Shown here piece after piece: positions 47,840-60,072 of a stretch of DNA of 64,000 nucleotides. A model generated the notes under the pieces. The model was not told the DNA's origin. It worked only from the letters and a program-made list of their open reading frames with translations, and ran no database searches. Numbering within the stretch: the stretch's first letter is position 1; the number at the start of each line of letters is the position of its first letter. The DNA comes from Owenia fusiformis (taxonomy: Eukaryota; Annelida; Polychaeta; Sabellida; Oweniidae), in assembly GCA_903813345.2 (NCBI GenBank), contig CAIIXF020000005.1, positions 27,903,375 to 27,967,374 on the forward strand, in the 5' to 3' direction. Made by a program: the position numbers and the translations under genes.

Positions 47840-49100
47840 TTGAATTCGCTCTATTAATTTTACTATCTAATATAAAATTGTATTTGTCGTTCACTTTGAC
47901 CTAGATGTCACATTTGGGGCATCTCTTTGACGTTCAATGTGGTTAGAACACAAGTCGGAGCTACTGAAACATTGTAAATCAAGAAGGACGTTGGGGAACA
48001 AAATGTTTTTTGCTGCTTGAAGTGAAAAAGAGGCTTGACACCAATCTTTTTGCTTGATTGTGATATAAAGACATGAAATAAACATTTTCATATGGAATTA
48101 TCAAATTCTATAGTTCATGCTAGACCTCTGGGTGTACAACTACCTTAAAACAACAACCTATTAATACTTAACAAGCTATTTATCTTCACGGGGAAGTACA
48201 TTCATTAATGATTTAGTGTCACATTACAAATTAAGGAATTTCCATATTTCTATCAATAAAATAATGGAATTTTAAGTAAATGTCCAGTAGCCTATTTGTA
48301 AATACACAGCCTCGACTATGCCTGTTTCTTGTTCTTTAGAATGGACTTTACTTTTCTGTAACGTACTGATGCCAGCCTGGAGAAAATGCATACTAGATCG
48401 TAGTTTTTGATATGTTATGACTAGGTCTGGTTTACTCTTCGGTGTTGATTTTTCCTTGTTGTGTTTTGAGATGCTCTCGGGTCTTTCTCCTTTGGAACTT
48501 GCGCTGACATATTTAGGACTAGAAGAACTTAATGAAATTAAAAATAAACATTTGCAGTAATTATAAGATACAATAGATTTATCGAGAACAATAGATTGTA
48601 GTAGCGTAGGATGTTATATTTCTCAAGTAATAACGAATTTAATTTACCTGGCCATGACATACTGAATATAGATGCAGCTGCAATTCAACTCTCAGATGCA
48701 ATAATTTGATTTTTAACTTTTGAGAGTAATGGCAAAAATGTTAAAACAATAATTTTATATCAATACATCTTTGTTTTATCGAAGAAGTGTCAAATGTCTG
48801 TCAACATCTTAAATTATTGAGAAATGAATCGACAAAATGGGAATTCACTTTGGCTTTTTCTTGACACATTTAAAGTGTCTCTTCGAGCGATTACATTACA
48901 AGTTATGTTATCCATAATTGGCGAAACGAGCGAAGTCTTATCATTTTGATTTATGGTCCCATTGGTCTTTTTGTGACCATTTATAAGTCGATCATTCGGC
49001 AACGACGAAAACTGATCCATTTTTATATAGGATACGATACGATGGCTAAAACGATGGATTTAAAATATACATATCTGAGTGTGTGAAATAATCAATTACA
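47840..49100. other. Non-coding stretch, two weak - strand frames
   Basis: Frames at 47891-48091 and 48814-49020 (- strand, 66-68 codons) are open, and the second is preceded on its strand by CCTATATAAAAATGG, a TATA-like word too close to the ATG to be a promoter. Neither shows a known motif or convincing splice donor, so I do not call genes. Confidence 0.35.
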
Positions 49101-49114
49101 CACTCAAGGTCACT

Positions 49115-49440
49115 AGTTGTCGTGGTGATGAATGAACTTTTCACATTGGATTTGATTACTTGCCACTTGATCATCCTTGCAAAAAATCATTGAAAATGTG
49201 TTCTTTTGGTGATTTCGTTGCATTGTAGCTGCTTCATTCCACTCAGATGTTGTTTCCTAATCTTTGCATTCCCTCTGCGCCATCCTTCATTCAAAGGACT
49301 TCATTTATTACTCAAAGTGAAATACCCTTGGACAAAGGATGCGCCGCGCGGTCATGCAAAGATTTAGAAACAACTTCATGGTATGATTCAGAAAACAATG
49401 CACTGAGTCCAGGGCTTAATTCCTTAACTCATAAAATATT
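49115..49440 (+). repeat. Dispersed repeat, copy B (related to 36.4 kb and 52.3 kb)
   Basis: The 5' part (GTTGTCGTGGTGATGAATGA to GGTCATGCAAAGATTTAG) repeats 36430-36700. The 3' part (AGTCCAGGGCTTAATTCCTT and flanks) repeats 52355-52415. It thus links two fragments of one longer repeat family. Confidence 0.6.
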
Positions 49441-49641
49441 ACATTCCATGCCCACCGTTTCTCTGCACACGGAGATTGGCTTGTCACCCCATGTCACGCA
49501 CAGCTCTTTGAATCAGGTGTGGGATCTGGCGGAGAGCGGCAACCTCATTGGTGATTATCTGTCGAAGTGTTCGATGTCTAAAATTTGGTACAGAGTAGAC
49601 AAAAATGAATGAGCCGTGGGCCGTGGTGACGTATGAATAAA
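49441..49641 (+). other. Possible terminal exon or relic, unrecognised
   Basis: The open frame that runs through the repeat continues to a TGA at 49610-49612 (last residues LSKCSMSKIWYRVDKNE), and an AATAAA lies at 49636-49641. Base composition is less AT-rich here (GTGTGGGATCTGGCGGAGAG). A polyadenylation signal 24 bp after a stop would fit a terminal exon, but I recognise no domain and find no upstream exon. A transposon ORF relic is equally possible. Confidence 0.25.
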
Positions 49642-49649
49642 TGACATAT

Positions 49650-52600
49650 CATTGGAAAGCGGAGAGGCGTGGCTTCATGACAAACTACATGGAGGTGGTG
49701 TATTTACCACTGCACTGGTCTTGTGATTTTGCTATATTTTTGTTTGTTGCGTTTTTTAGATACACAGGATTCTCTTCACCCATGAAAATACAAACGCGTT
49801 GTCGCATTTATGTCTTGTCTTAGCCCCATTCTGATACACATAGCATCTTTCTGTTTCACCTGAAACATCTCAGGGCTGAGAAGAAATGAGATGCCATGGT
49901 TTATCATGATGTCTTACCCCAAAGAAGTCAAGTTTCAATTATTTGTGTTCTCATACAGTAATAATGTGAAACTCTTTTTGAGTACATTGATTGTGGTTCG
50001 GACAATTTAAGTTAGTATTGGAATAAATGTACCCTGACATCTATATAAAGCGCGAGACCCATTTATTTCTATGAACAAATTATTGGAAAACACCTTTGAG
50101 TCTCACCTTTGCTCAAGTATCATTTCAAAGTCACTTCCTTGTAACGTTCTTTCCTCGCGATGTGACTGGAGACTGTCAACAGTCGATTGCCATCATTCTG
50201 ATGTATCAGAGTCTCTTGCTGTGGATCCCACAATGAATTGCCCTTTTCGTTAAAATTAAATTGGGTTTGCAGACATGTACTTGTATGCATGTTTATCATT
50301 TATCATCCTCGAAGCTCTTCCAGGATGATCATAGTGTGTGAAAATGGCATGGTACGATTATAGCAAATAATGCAATAATACTTACTTGTGAGAGTTAATG
50401 GAATTGAAGAGGGGTCAGAAAAAATGATAATCTTTCATTGAGCCAAAACAGAGACGTAAATATTGTAATTGACATCAAGGATGTTTATAGAGAACACGAC
50501 AATAAATCAATCAAGAAATATAGGATTGATGTAGCTGATGCTAGTCAAAATTGATAGAGAGTGGCATTTTATTAGTCCCGAGAATGATTGTGGGGGAGTG
50601 ATTATAATCAGTTAATCGTGTAATTTATCGGTAAGATGGTGCTATGAACCAGTGAAATATGGTCCATTGATCCAAGCCTACGTTGTCCAATTTATCAATC
50701 GTCAATTCTACAAGACAGATTTCCGGCCGTCAGTTATATGACTGTTAAATATACGTCCAAGATTCAAGATAGAAAATGAGCCGATCCTATTTGGGACAAT
50801 TATATTAAAGCTCCATTACTCAAAATATGTGAATTTATTCCATGAATGTAAAATTCTACAACATACAAATCTCAGGAAATCCATCCATCCGAGATGCGAT
50901 TACGTCACATGCCGATAATTAAAGGATTGCAAGTAATGAAAGTTGCAATTATTAGTGCCATAACACCGTGTAATGATTACAATGCTCATAACAAATACAT
51001 CAGTAATTGATCATATAGTTCATCGCTCCTCCAAAGATTTACCGATTCAGAACTTGACCTTGTATAAGATTAATGGATTCAAGGCTACTATATAAATAAA
51101 TCAAAGGAATATCAGTTGAGGAAGATTAAAAAACGCAAAACTGACCAAATCGCTGTGTAATTCATTAACTTCAATTTAATCTTAGAGTACACGTTGCAAA
51201 GTGGAGCGTAAGAAGAAATCGCATTTACAAGAGAAAGTGACAGTTACATAGATTTAATATCAAAACACAAATATTTCGAGAAAAGATAAGTTAACGTCGT
51301 CCGGCTCATTAACCGTATTCAATCAAACCAGAATGGCACATTCTAAATCAAAGAACAAAGCAATCCAATGGTCACCAGTCTGTAGCAAGGGATGAGGCAC
51401 TGACTCTAGGTAGCTTTGATGTTCAAGGGCGTGTTAAATCTTCTTGGTCCACCAGATTTCAGCTGTTCTTAAGTAAATGGACTCGGTGGGAATCAACGAT
51501 GTGTAAGAATGTCGTTTATATTTTCTCACTGTGCGTATATTACTATCGCGATAAATCATGTCATCTCATTCATTCTCGCTGTGAAATGCCCAGCTACGGT
51601 ATTTTAATATCAGGTTCGGTGATCCGGAGAGTTCGGATTCCATATTTCACCTATATGATAATATCACTTTATTTGTGTTCGTATTTTATGCAAGTAACAA
51701 TAAACAATATCAAATGTCAATTAGTATGTATGTGCAGATATGGCATAAAATAATTAAAGGGGCAACAAGGACTGTAGAGAGAAAATTCGAAATTTTTTAT
51801 ATTTTCTGAGCTATCGGGTCAATATTTGGCTAACACCTTCCTTGACATACCTATTTTCTTAAAATGTATGGATAAACTATCAATTCCAGCATTGAGAAGT
51901 GTAAATCCAGTTCAAAGCTTCTATAAAGATGTTCATACAGGGGTTTCTTAGTAGATAATGAAAATATATGTTAGTCTTGATGAAATATCCAAACTTAAAT
52001 ATATTTTGACACTGGTGTGCCTTTTATAAAGAATGTTCTACGATTTTAAATGAATGTCACTTTTTCCATGAATCTATCATAGATGTCATCGGGTTTGCCT
52101 CTCTGAAACAAATGAGCTAGCAGCCGATCATGTTCAAGATATGATTTTACCGTAACTTTTTGTAGATGACAGTGTAATGAGTCGCATTGTGATTTGGTAC
52201 CGATATCAATTGGATAAAGGCTAAATGAGAAATGGAGAGTTTAGACGAAGTCGAGTTCTAGCAAAGGTCGATCACAGAGTTAATTGTACTTGGGATTGGC
52301 TTTGTCGGTTTATATTCTTTGGTGGATATTATTCTCCTTTATTTTGCCTAGTGCAAAGTTTGAAACAACACCTTTGTGGAATGATAATCAGTCCAGGGCT
52401 TAAATCCTTAAACCTTCTAGTGAGGTTTAGAATATGTGTGATAATTAAAGCCGAGTTGAGTAGTGCAAGACAAATAACCAACCAGTGAAAAATTCCGTGA
52501 TACAAAGAGTGTGGGTGGATTTTCTGAATGTGACAACCATATGATCTGTTCCTGTGACAGTGCCTAATGCCTATGGTTCGAATAAGCAAAATCCTTAAAT

Positions 52601-53550
52601 AGGCTAGTACTCAAGTGTTCAGAAAACAATTATTATTCATTTTTTATTCCGATTATTTCGATAGATTTGAATAGCTATCATTTGACAGAATCAGTGTCTG
52701 TTGATGATGTATATTGTACCTGTGTTATTACACTGACAAATTGCTTCAGGATATGAACGCCATCACTCACTGTTCCTTCTTCCATATAACTGGATTGTGT
52801 CTAATCCATAACTCATCAAAATAAACCATCCTCTCTCTGGAATATTCTCAACCTTGGCGTGTTTAAACAAATCGAGAAAAAATGAATATGTACTACAGAC
52901 GTATTTAGTCAAGTCTCGACAAAAGTGAATATGTAGACGTGTTCGGACAAGTCTCAACAAGAATGAATACTGTATGCATGTTGACGTTCTAAAACGAGTC
53001 TTGGATGAAATAGACGAACAAGAATGACCATGTGGAGTTGTTTTTAACAAGTTTCACGAGAAACACCATTATAGTGATTGACCTGAAATAATATACTCGT
53101 ACGAGGTCACATCAAATCCGTCCATTTTATTTACCGGCATTTGATTAATTATAGTAAATCATGCAATCAAGTTTTACCTAAGAACATTGTAGCAATTAAT
53201 CAAATAAGAATGAAAGTGACATTATTGCATTCGGCAATGTCATTGATGTCACGTTAATGGGATTCTCTTATTGACTAGGAAACTTGATGCTGTCTGTTCT
53301 ATATTATCTGAGACTAACATAAAAAAGGTTGTTATAATTAGTCTCAGATAGTATTTAGGATTTAATGCATTATATTTTATGAGTAGTTGTATGTGGTTGT
53401 ATGTACAACTATTTCAGATGTCAAGAGTATTGGTAAGAATATGTCATTTGTTTTTTCAATATAGAGTTTAATGACTTCAGTAAGAATGAAATGTTCTATG
53501 GTCTTGTGATTTGGGATTCTGATGTTGTTCCTTTTACGTCAGATCATAAC
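49650..53550. other. Non-coding stretch with minor repeats
   Basis: No gene recognised. 52355-52415 shares AGTCCAGGGCTTAAATCCTT with 49.4 kb. 52860-53045 has a diverged 45-50 bp tandem pattern around CAAGTCTCGACAAAAGTGAATATG. A short hairpin at 53300-53350 pairs TATTATCTGAGACTAA with TTAGTCTCAGATAGTA. Confidence 0.45.
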
Positions 53551-53559
53551 TTGGGATTG

Positions 53560-54172
53560 CGCTGTTTTTTCCTATGACTAATTGTGTCCCTGTATTTGTA
53601 TAACTATTTGGACTTTTCTTATGATTGCGTCCCTGCATCTGTATTGCTATTTTGACTTTTCTTTAGACTGATTGTGTTCCTGTATCTGTGCTGCTATTTG
53701 GACTTTTCTTATGACTGATTGTGTTCCTCTATCTGTATTGCTATTTGTACTTTTCTCTCTGTATTGCTATTTTGACTTTTCTTATGACTGATTGTGTTCC
53801 TGTACCTGTGCTGCTATTTGGACTTTTCTCATGACTGATTGTGTTCCTCTATCTGTATTGCTATTTGTACTTTTCTCTCTGTATTGCTATTTTGACTTTT
53901 CTTATGACTGATTGTGTTCCTGTACCTGTGCTGCTATTTGGACTTTTCTTATGACTGATTTTGTACCTGTATTGCTATTTGGACTTTTCTCATGACTGAT
54001 TGTGTTCCTCTATCTGTATTGCTATTTGTACTTTTCTCTCTGTATTGCTATTTGGACTTTTCTTATGACTGATTGTGTTCCTGTATCTGTATTTCTATTT
54101 GGACTTTTCTTATGACTGATTGTGTTCCTGTATCTGTATTGCTATTTGGACTTTTCTTATGACTGATTGTGG
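53560..54172 (+). repeat. Minisatellite, 47-bp unit with 120-bp higher-order period
   Basis: Basic unit: TTCTTATGACTGATTGTGTT then CCTGTATCTGTATTGCTATT then TGGACTT. A higher-order unit of 120 bp, marked by TACTTTTCTCTCTGTATTGC, repeats exactly between 53761-53880 and 53881 onward, with a further variant near 54040. Non-coding. Confidence 0.92.
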
Positions 54173-54623
54173 TCGTTTGGCACATATTGGGAAATTCTTT
54201 AAAATCATTACAAGGTACTGTTCACTGTATTTTACAACTGATAATGAAATGGGGTCGAAATAGAAAAGTTAACATGGGAAGTAAAAAGCAGGTGACATAT
54301 GTTTTTTATGACATTGATAAAACACCATAGCATTCGTCTTTGTACATGGTTTTCGTTTACAATTTATTTTTATCCTAATGGTATGGTGTTATTATCCAAC
54401 TCTGGTGATGTCAGCAACTATACTTCTGTCATTATTTTACTTTTATGATCAGCATTTGCGTCATTTGATCCCGAATGTCTATAAGATAAAATATTGCTGA
54501 AACCCTTTATTTGACCTCGCAGATTGTATAGCCAGATAAAAGGTACACTATCTGACCAACTTCACAAGTCGATTTGCAAACTTATTTTGTTTCCAATACA
54601 TTGTTCTTGTGATTCAATTCAAT
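54173..54623. promoter_or_regulatory. Upstream region of the AprA-like gene
   Basis: 450 bp between the minisatellite and the start codon must hold the promoter if 54624 is the true start. I see no convincing TATA box at a sensible distance or other clear motif. Confidence 0.3.
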
Positions 54624-57600
54624 ATGTTATTTTTAATTTTTATATTATCTGCAGGAAGTTTCGTAGAAGCGGATCCCAGAATAAATGTAAGTTATATTCA
54701 TAGGGTATAACTAGAGCTGGCATCGAATAGGATTTTAATGTCGACTAACTATAAAACATTCAAAAATATAACATTGCATAAAATGACACACAGTTATCCT
54801 TTTTAGTAAATTTTTATCGCATTTTTACAAATATATAAATTATTTTAGAAAATTGAATTCTCCTGGAATAAAGTCTTAACTTCGGAATATATTAATATTT
54901 TGATAACGTTTATCCTATATCAACATTATAACTTTAACAATTCACTGTTTTCCAACTTGTATATTTAAGTGCACGACGTGTAATTTCACTAGAACACCAT
55001 TGGATGATTACGTTTATGCAAATGATGATTCCTGGGATATAAATGTCCTCAGTTCGGAACCAGGGGCATTATCTAGAGTGGACATACTCAATTTCACTTC
55101 GCTGTCTTGGAAAACAGGTATGTGTAGACAGTTTTTAAGTTCTTATAAATATTTTGGACCAAACAATTTTTTACTTGTTTCGTTGATATTGCCTAAGTAT
55201 CATTTTTGAAGGACTAGATCTGGAACCAAATATCCATCTTGGTTATGCGTTATCTCAAAGACAACAGCCTTCACTACTGATTATGTCAACATGTGTGGTA
55301 AATTATCATAAAATGATTGCTTAAAGTAAAAAGCCTTGTTCTTTAACAAAACAAGCATGTTGATGTCGTTTGCAATTTTAGAGTGATACAAATAATGACA
55401 TTCTGTGATAGGCTTAAAGTAAAAAGCCTTGTTCTTTAAGTTCTATAAAATGTTTAAGCAATTCAAATGTATCAGACTGTAATATCATAAATATCCCAAT
55501 AACTCGACAGTGTTGCAATTATTGTTGAAAATGTGAATCATGATTATGAACGTCGTATGCATGTTATAAATGTGAGATGCTCAGCCGGGTTATTAGAAGA
55601 CATCAAAACATACTCCTGCTCTAAGACTTTGCTCCTACTTTCAATCCGACGCCCATGCGAATGATTCGTTTGTTCAAAACTGAATACAGAACAAATGTGT
55701 CTCGAGAGCCATTTCAAGGAATCGAGGTGCGGATGTTTGAAAAGTTGAGGTCTTAACTTACTTTCTTAAACATAGTGAAAAACGTGTTATAAATCTACCA
55801 TAACTTTTATTTTAGGTTGGTAGGTCTGCATGATAGGAACACAAAACTATGACAAAATACTAATAAATATATTAAGCTTCCATTACTACGTATTGTTCCA
55901 GACTTCAGTAACTTCACAAGCTGGTGGCACTACCTCGTTGTAGTTACGCCTAGTGAACATTCCTACCTGAATAAGGGACTTCTCTTTCTTGGTGGCGGAA
56001 GTAGAAATGAAGAGTAAGTCCACATTGTGATACAAATTGTACATAACGACAATTATTATAATATTCATATCATATATAGCATGCTGTTATTATCAACGTT
56101 AAAATGAGTGAAACAAGGACCACGTCTAATATTTGTGTCATTTATGTCACAAGGTTGTCGTTTAGTATGACCCATATAATTGCGGTATCAAGAGTCCTTA
56201 CTCCGCAACTCTTTCACAAAAGTAGAGATTCGGAATCGGGATCGAAATGTAACCCTGTGACTATTTAGTGCATGTGTCTTATATTGTTTAATTGTGTTGT
56301 AGGCTGGCAGATGTGACGAGTGACCCAGATTATGATCTTGTGGTAACATTCGCTGAGTTAACTGGAAGTACGTGTGGCTACTTGAAAGGACTCCCAAACC
56401 AGCCTGTGGAATTCTTGGTAGGAAAACTTCTTCTGAAAATGCGAGTTCAGGGAGTATATATACATATGTATATGTGGTGCGCATGGCCTTAACTGAAGAA
56501 AGACGATTAAATGGGAAATTTGTTGAAGTTGCGCGTTATTTAGTGTTTATCTAACATTGTCATTGTTTTCCTACTAGAACGAAGACCCTCGCGTAGCTCG
56601 TGGAGACGATGCGTCTATTGCTTACACGTGGCGACGTTACTTAGTCGAGGAAAATGCCGCTAATCCTGACACGCTTATGCAGTTCCCTATGGTCAAGGTA
56701 CAAATTAAAATGATGTATGTTTACTTTCATTGAACTATCATGGCTTGTTCTTCGTATAATGGCGAGTTAAACACTTGTGTTGTTCACTTCAGGCAGCTAT
56801 ACGGGGGTTGGATGCAATGACGTTCCATGCACAGAGGGTAGATCCTAGGACACTTTTGGATGAATTTGTTATCGTTGGCAGTGGAATTGTAAGTAAAGAC
56901 CCTCTTTCATATGAAAGATGATTTGAGTTAGCAATTTAGTATAAGGTTACCTAGATTTGGTTCATAATTATGGATACTAAAGAATTAAAGGTAATAAAAA
57001 TCTAAAAAATCGGATGCAATCTAATTTCAGCGTGGCTGGGTTGCATGGTTAGCGGCTGCTATGGACACAAGAATAACCGGTGTGGTTCCATTGACTGCTA
57101 CTATTCCCAATTTCCAACAAGTAAGAATATTTACCTCCATATATTTCAAAACAACAGTTATTAAACAGCATGAGCTAAATAGGTACATGTACATGTAGCA
57201 ATATAATAATGCTGCCGTGGGCGAAACCAGAAACTAAAGATATGGAGAGGCAAAAACTTGAATTTGAGGCAATAAAATACGATCATTAATTTCGGTTTCA
57301 TGATTTCAATTGAATGTTTAAATACGTCTGGTTTTGGTAGGGAATGAAACAACAGTATCGCTCTTTTGGCGGTTGGTCGTACGCTCTGAGGGATTATTTT
57401 GAGCTGGATATCACCAGACAACTAGATACCCCAAACATGGCAACCTTGGAGTCACTAATAGACCCAATGAGTAAGTCAAAATAACAGCTATTTTTCATTT
57501 CAAATTTCTCGTTTACAATCGGCATATGCTGTCGGCTACGGGTATGCTGTAATTTCGGGTAGTTTAGAAAACTTCTTAAAAATGCATCCAATTGACACCA

Positions 57601-59960
57601 GTCGTTTGATACAATTCTAAACATTATTTCAGTTCATTGAACGATCCTCGTATTTGTGATTTTAGGATATAATAGTAGATATGCGAACGTTTCAAAGATG
57701 GTAGTGGCTGCTGCCTCAGATGAGTTTTACGCTGTAGACGTGTCCTCTACATTCTATAACCAACTCCAAGGAGGAAAATTATTCTGGTGAGATAAAACAA
57801 TACATCGCTTCATCAAAGTATCGCGTTCTACTTAATTCGAATAAAATATCGAAATTGAAAACTAAATTCGTCATCCCGTTCGTCCTTCCATACGAATAGG
57901 ACGACTCTGCTTAAGAAAGCATTTTCATTATGGATGATGAATTCAAATTGCCACTTACTTCGTAAAATGTATTGTTTGATAAAATCATGGGCTTTCAACT
58001 TTTAACTTGTTTTTCAGATTTAAAAAAAATGTTTTGTCCTTTGGGATTTGCTTTTTCGGGGAGTTAATGTTTTTCGAATAAATATTATGTAAAACGATTA
58101 ATACTTTTGTAGGCTTCGAGGTTGAATTTATGTGGATTAAAAAAATTATATTTTTAGGATGGTTGATAACACAGATCACGCCTTAAACAACAGACAAGTT
58201 GAAACTGCAGCCCAGATAGAAGCATTTTACGACAGCGTACTACAAGTAAGAAACACTCTGAAACTATACTTATAGGAAAATAGTTAATAAAGAGTACTAT
58301 GTACATCGGGATTTACGCTGTCTCGTGATGTGCTAAAGAGAATTTACGATCAGGATGTGATAACCTAGTTTCAAATTCATTTTTTTGTTTTTTAGAATCA
58401 TCCTATAGCTGATTACAGATATGAATTTGTAGAAGTAAGTTGTTTACTATTCATATTTATTATTTAGTTATCAATATATACATGTAGTTTTCGTCTTTCA
58501 TTTTGATAATCAGGACGTATTTCTACATGAGATTGGTTAATATTGAATAAAGTATTTATGTTATAGAATGTAACAACTGGTTCTGGAGAAATACGATTAT
58601 TCACCGACACACAGCCAACTTTAATTCGAGGTTTTTATGCGGACACAGAAGCACCACATTACAGGTAAGAAGTTCCATCTTGATTAGAATTACATGGTTT
58701 AACTCAAATCGGTCTACCAGTATAAGTTAGAACAAGGATGATCATATTAAGAAATGACCTCGAAATAAGTAAATTAAAATAAATAAGCGATTATACCCCC
58801 TCCCTAAAACCAGTATACTATGATGTACCACCCCCGGTGATACCAGGATTGGTCTGATGAAATGGAAAATCACAAAGAATCGTGGGCCCTGAAGTCTAAT
58901 CCTCGAATGACCTGATATAATAGGCTTGCATAATCTGACTACTATAATCTAGGATTTATTTTATATTGATTTTGTTATTGTAGACGTGACTTCCGTTGGG
59001 CGTACTACGATGATGAAAGAGGGAACTACACAGAAAGGTCTATTTTCTTTGAATGGGTACAAGACAACAATGTGGATGTTGAAACTGATGACTCCGTAAG
59101 TTAATTAGAGAAATAGTTAGAGAAAGGTTTGATGCGTTATTTTGAATTTGTCGTGCAGAGAAACAAATTCATATTTTCAAAGTACTGCCATGTTGCCATT
59201 ACCCTATCCATATTACTCGAGATATCTGTGTGTAGTCGGAACAACTTTACCAGATCTTATGGGTTCAAGTGAAATCGTGACCATTTGGAATTGACCAATG
59301 ACACTTGTTAGAGTGAAAGGGCGTTGGTCAAGGTTTATTTATGCCAAATGTGATCTTAAACCCTTCCTGAATGATCGTGTTATTCACATTTGTTTGGCTT
59401 GCACGTTTGGCTCACTCTGTAATTCTACAATTGAAAAGTTATATACTAATGGAAATGGGAGAATAAACTCTAATGACGCTCATTCCGAGCGGTTAATTTT
59501 TAATATAGATTAAAAGCTTAGAATTATGTGCAATTTTGATTTCATATTCTTGTTGGTTTTGCCATTAGGGAAACCAGTATTACAGTTTGGAATACAATAT
59601 ACCTGCTAATGGTTGGAGAGCATTTTATATTGAGGTCAGTAGAACGATCATAGTAGTATTCTATAAAACAGTAAGATGTACATTCTTCTTCACTTTCGTG
59701 GAAGTCATCTAATATTTTTACCAGCAGTCAACTTCTATATCTAGTAGTCTATCAAGTGCAAAATAAAAACTCAAATATTTACAATTAATACGTATCACGC
59801 CAAAGCGAAATTCCGATTCACTAGCTTTTTATATTTTCAGGCGGCTTTCACGACACCGTCACTGAGCACAATCTACAAGTCAACCGAAGTTTATGTTATA
59901 CCTGAGACATATCCCTTCCCACAATGTTCGGGACAAAACTGCTATGGGCGAATTGTGTAA
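54624..59960 (+). CDS. Secreted PhoPQ-activated pathogenicity-related (AprA-like) protein, 15 exons
   Basis: Exons: 54624-54686, 54970-55117, 55902-56013, 56303-56417, 56578-56697, 56793-56888, 57031-57120, 57341-57470, 57666-57786, 58158-58245, 58396-58434, 58567-58664, 58984-59095, 59569-59634, 59841-59960. All introns are GT-AG, every phase closes, and the total is 1518 nt (505 aa), close to the usual family length. The start is chosen because MLFLIFILSAGSFVEA is a good signal peptide. Family landmarks: TPLDDYVYANDDSWD (about 28-42), an NQPVEF segment (141-146), the elbow region VGSGIRGWVAW (214-224), SDEFYAVD (309-316, candidate catalytic Asp) and DNTDHAL (335-341, candidate His). The usual elbow is GASKRGW, so the nucleophile Ser appears to be Gly217. 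Dictyostelium AprA, a secreted proliferation repressor, belongs to this family; function here is unknown. AATAAA at 60045. Confidence 0.92.
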
Positions 59961-60044
59961 TCCTTAAACCAACAAAGATATAACAAAATAATGTATATTT
60001 GTCACAAGAGCATGTGATTGTTTCTTATTGATTTCCCACATAAA

Positions 60045-60050
60045 AATAAA
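60045..60050 (+). terminator. Polyadenylation signal of the AprA-like gene
   Basis: AATAAA 85 bp after the stop codon and only 23 bp before the CutC stop codon on the other strand, so the two 3' UTRs probably overlap. Confidence 0.6.
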
Positions 60051-60072
60051 GAAAATGTTCACAAAATAGTCA

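Noticed and set aside
56418-56490. Read-through of exon 4 of the AprA-like gene past 56417
   Set aside because: The frame stays open for about 24 codons but loses family similarity, while splicing at 56417/56578 gives the conserved continuation NEDPRVARGDD in phase.
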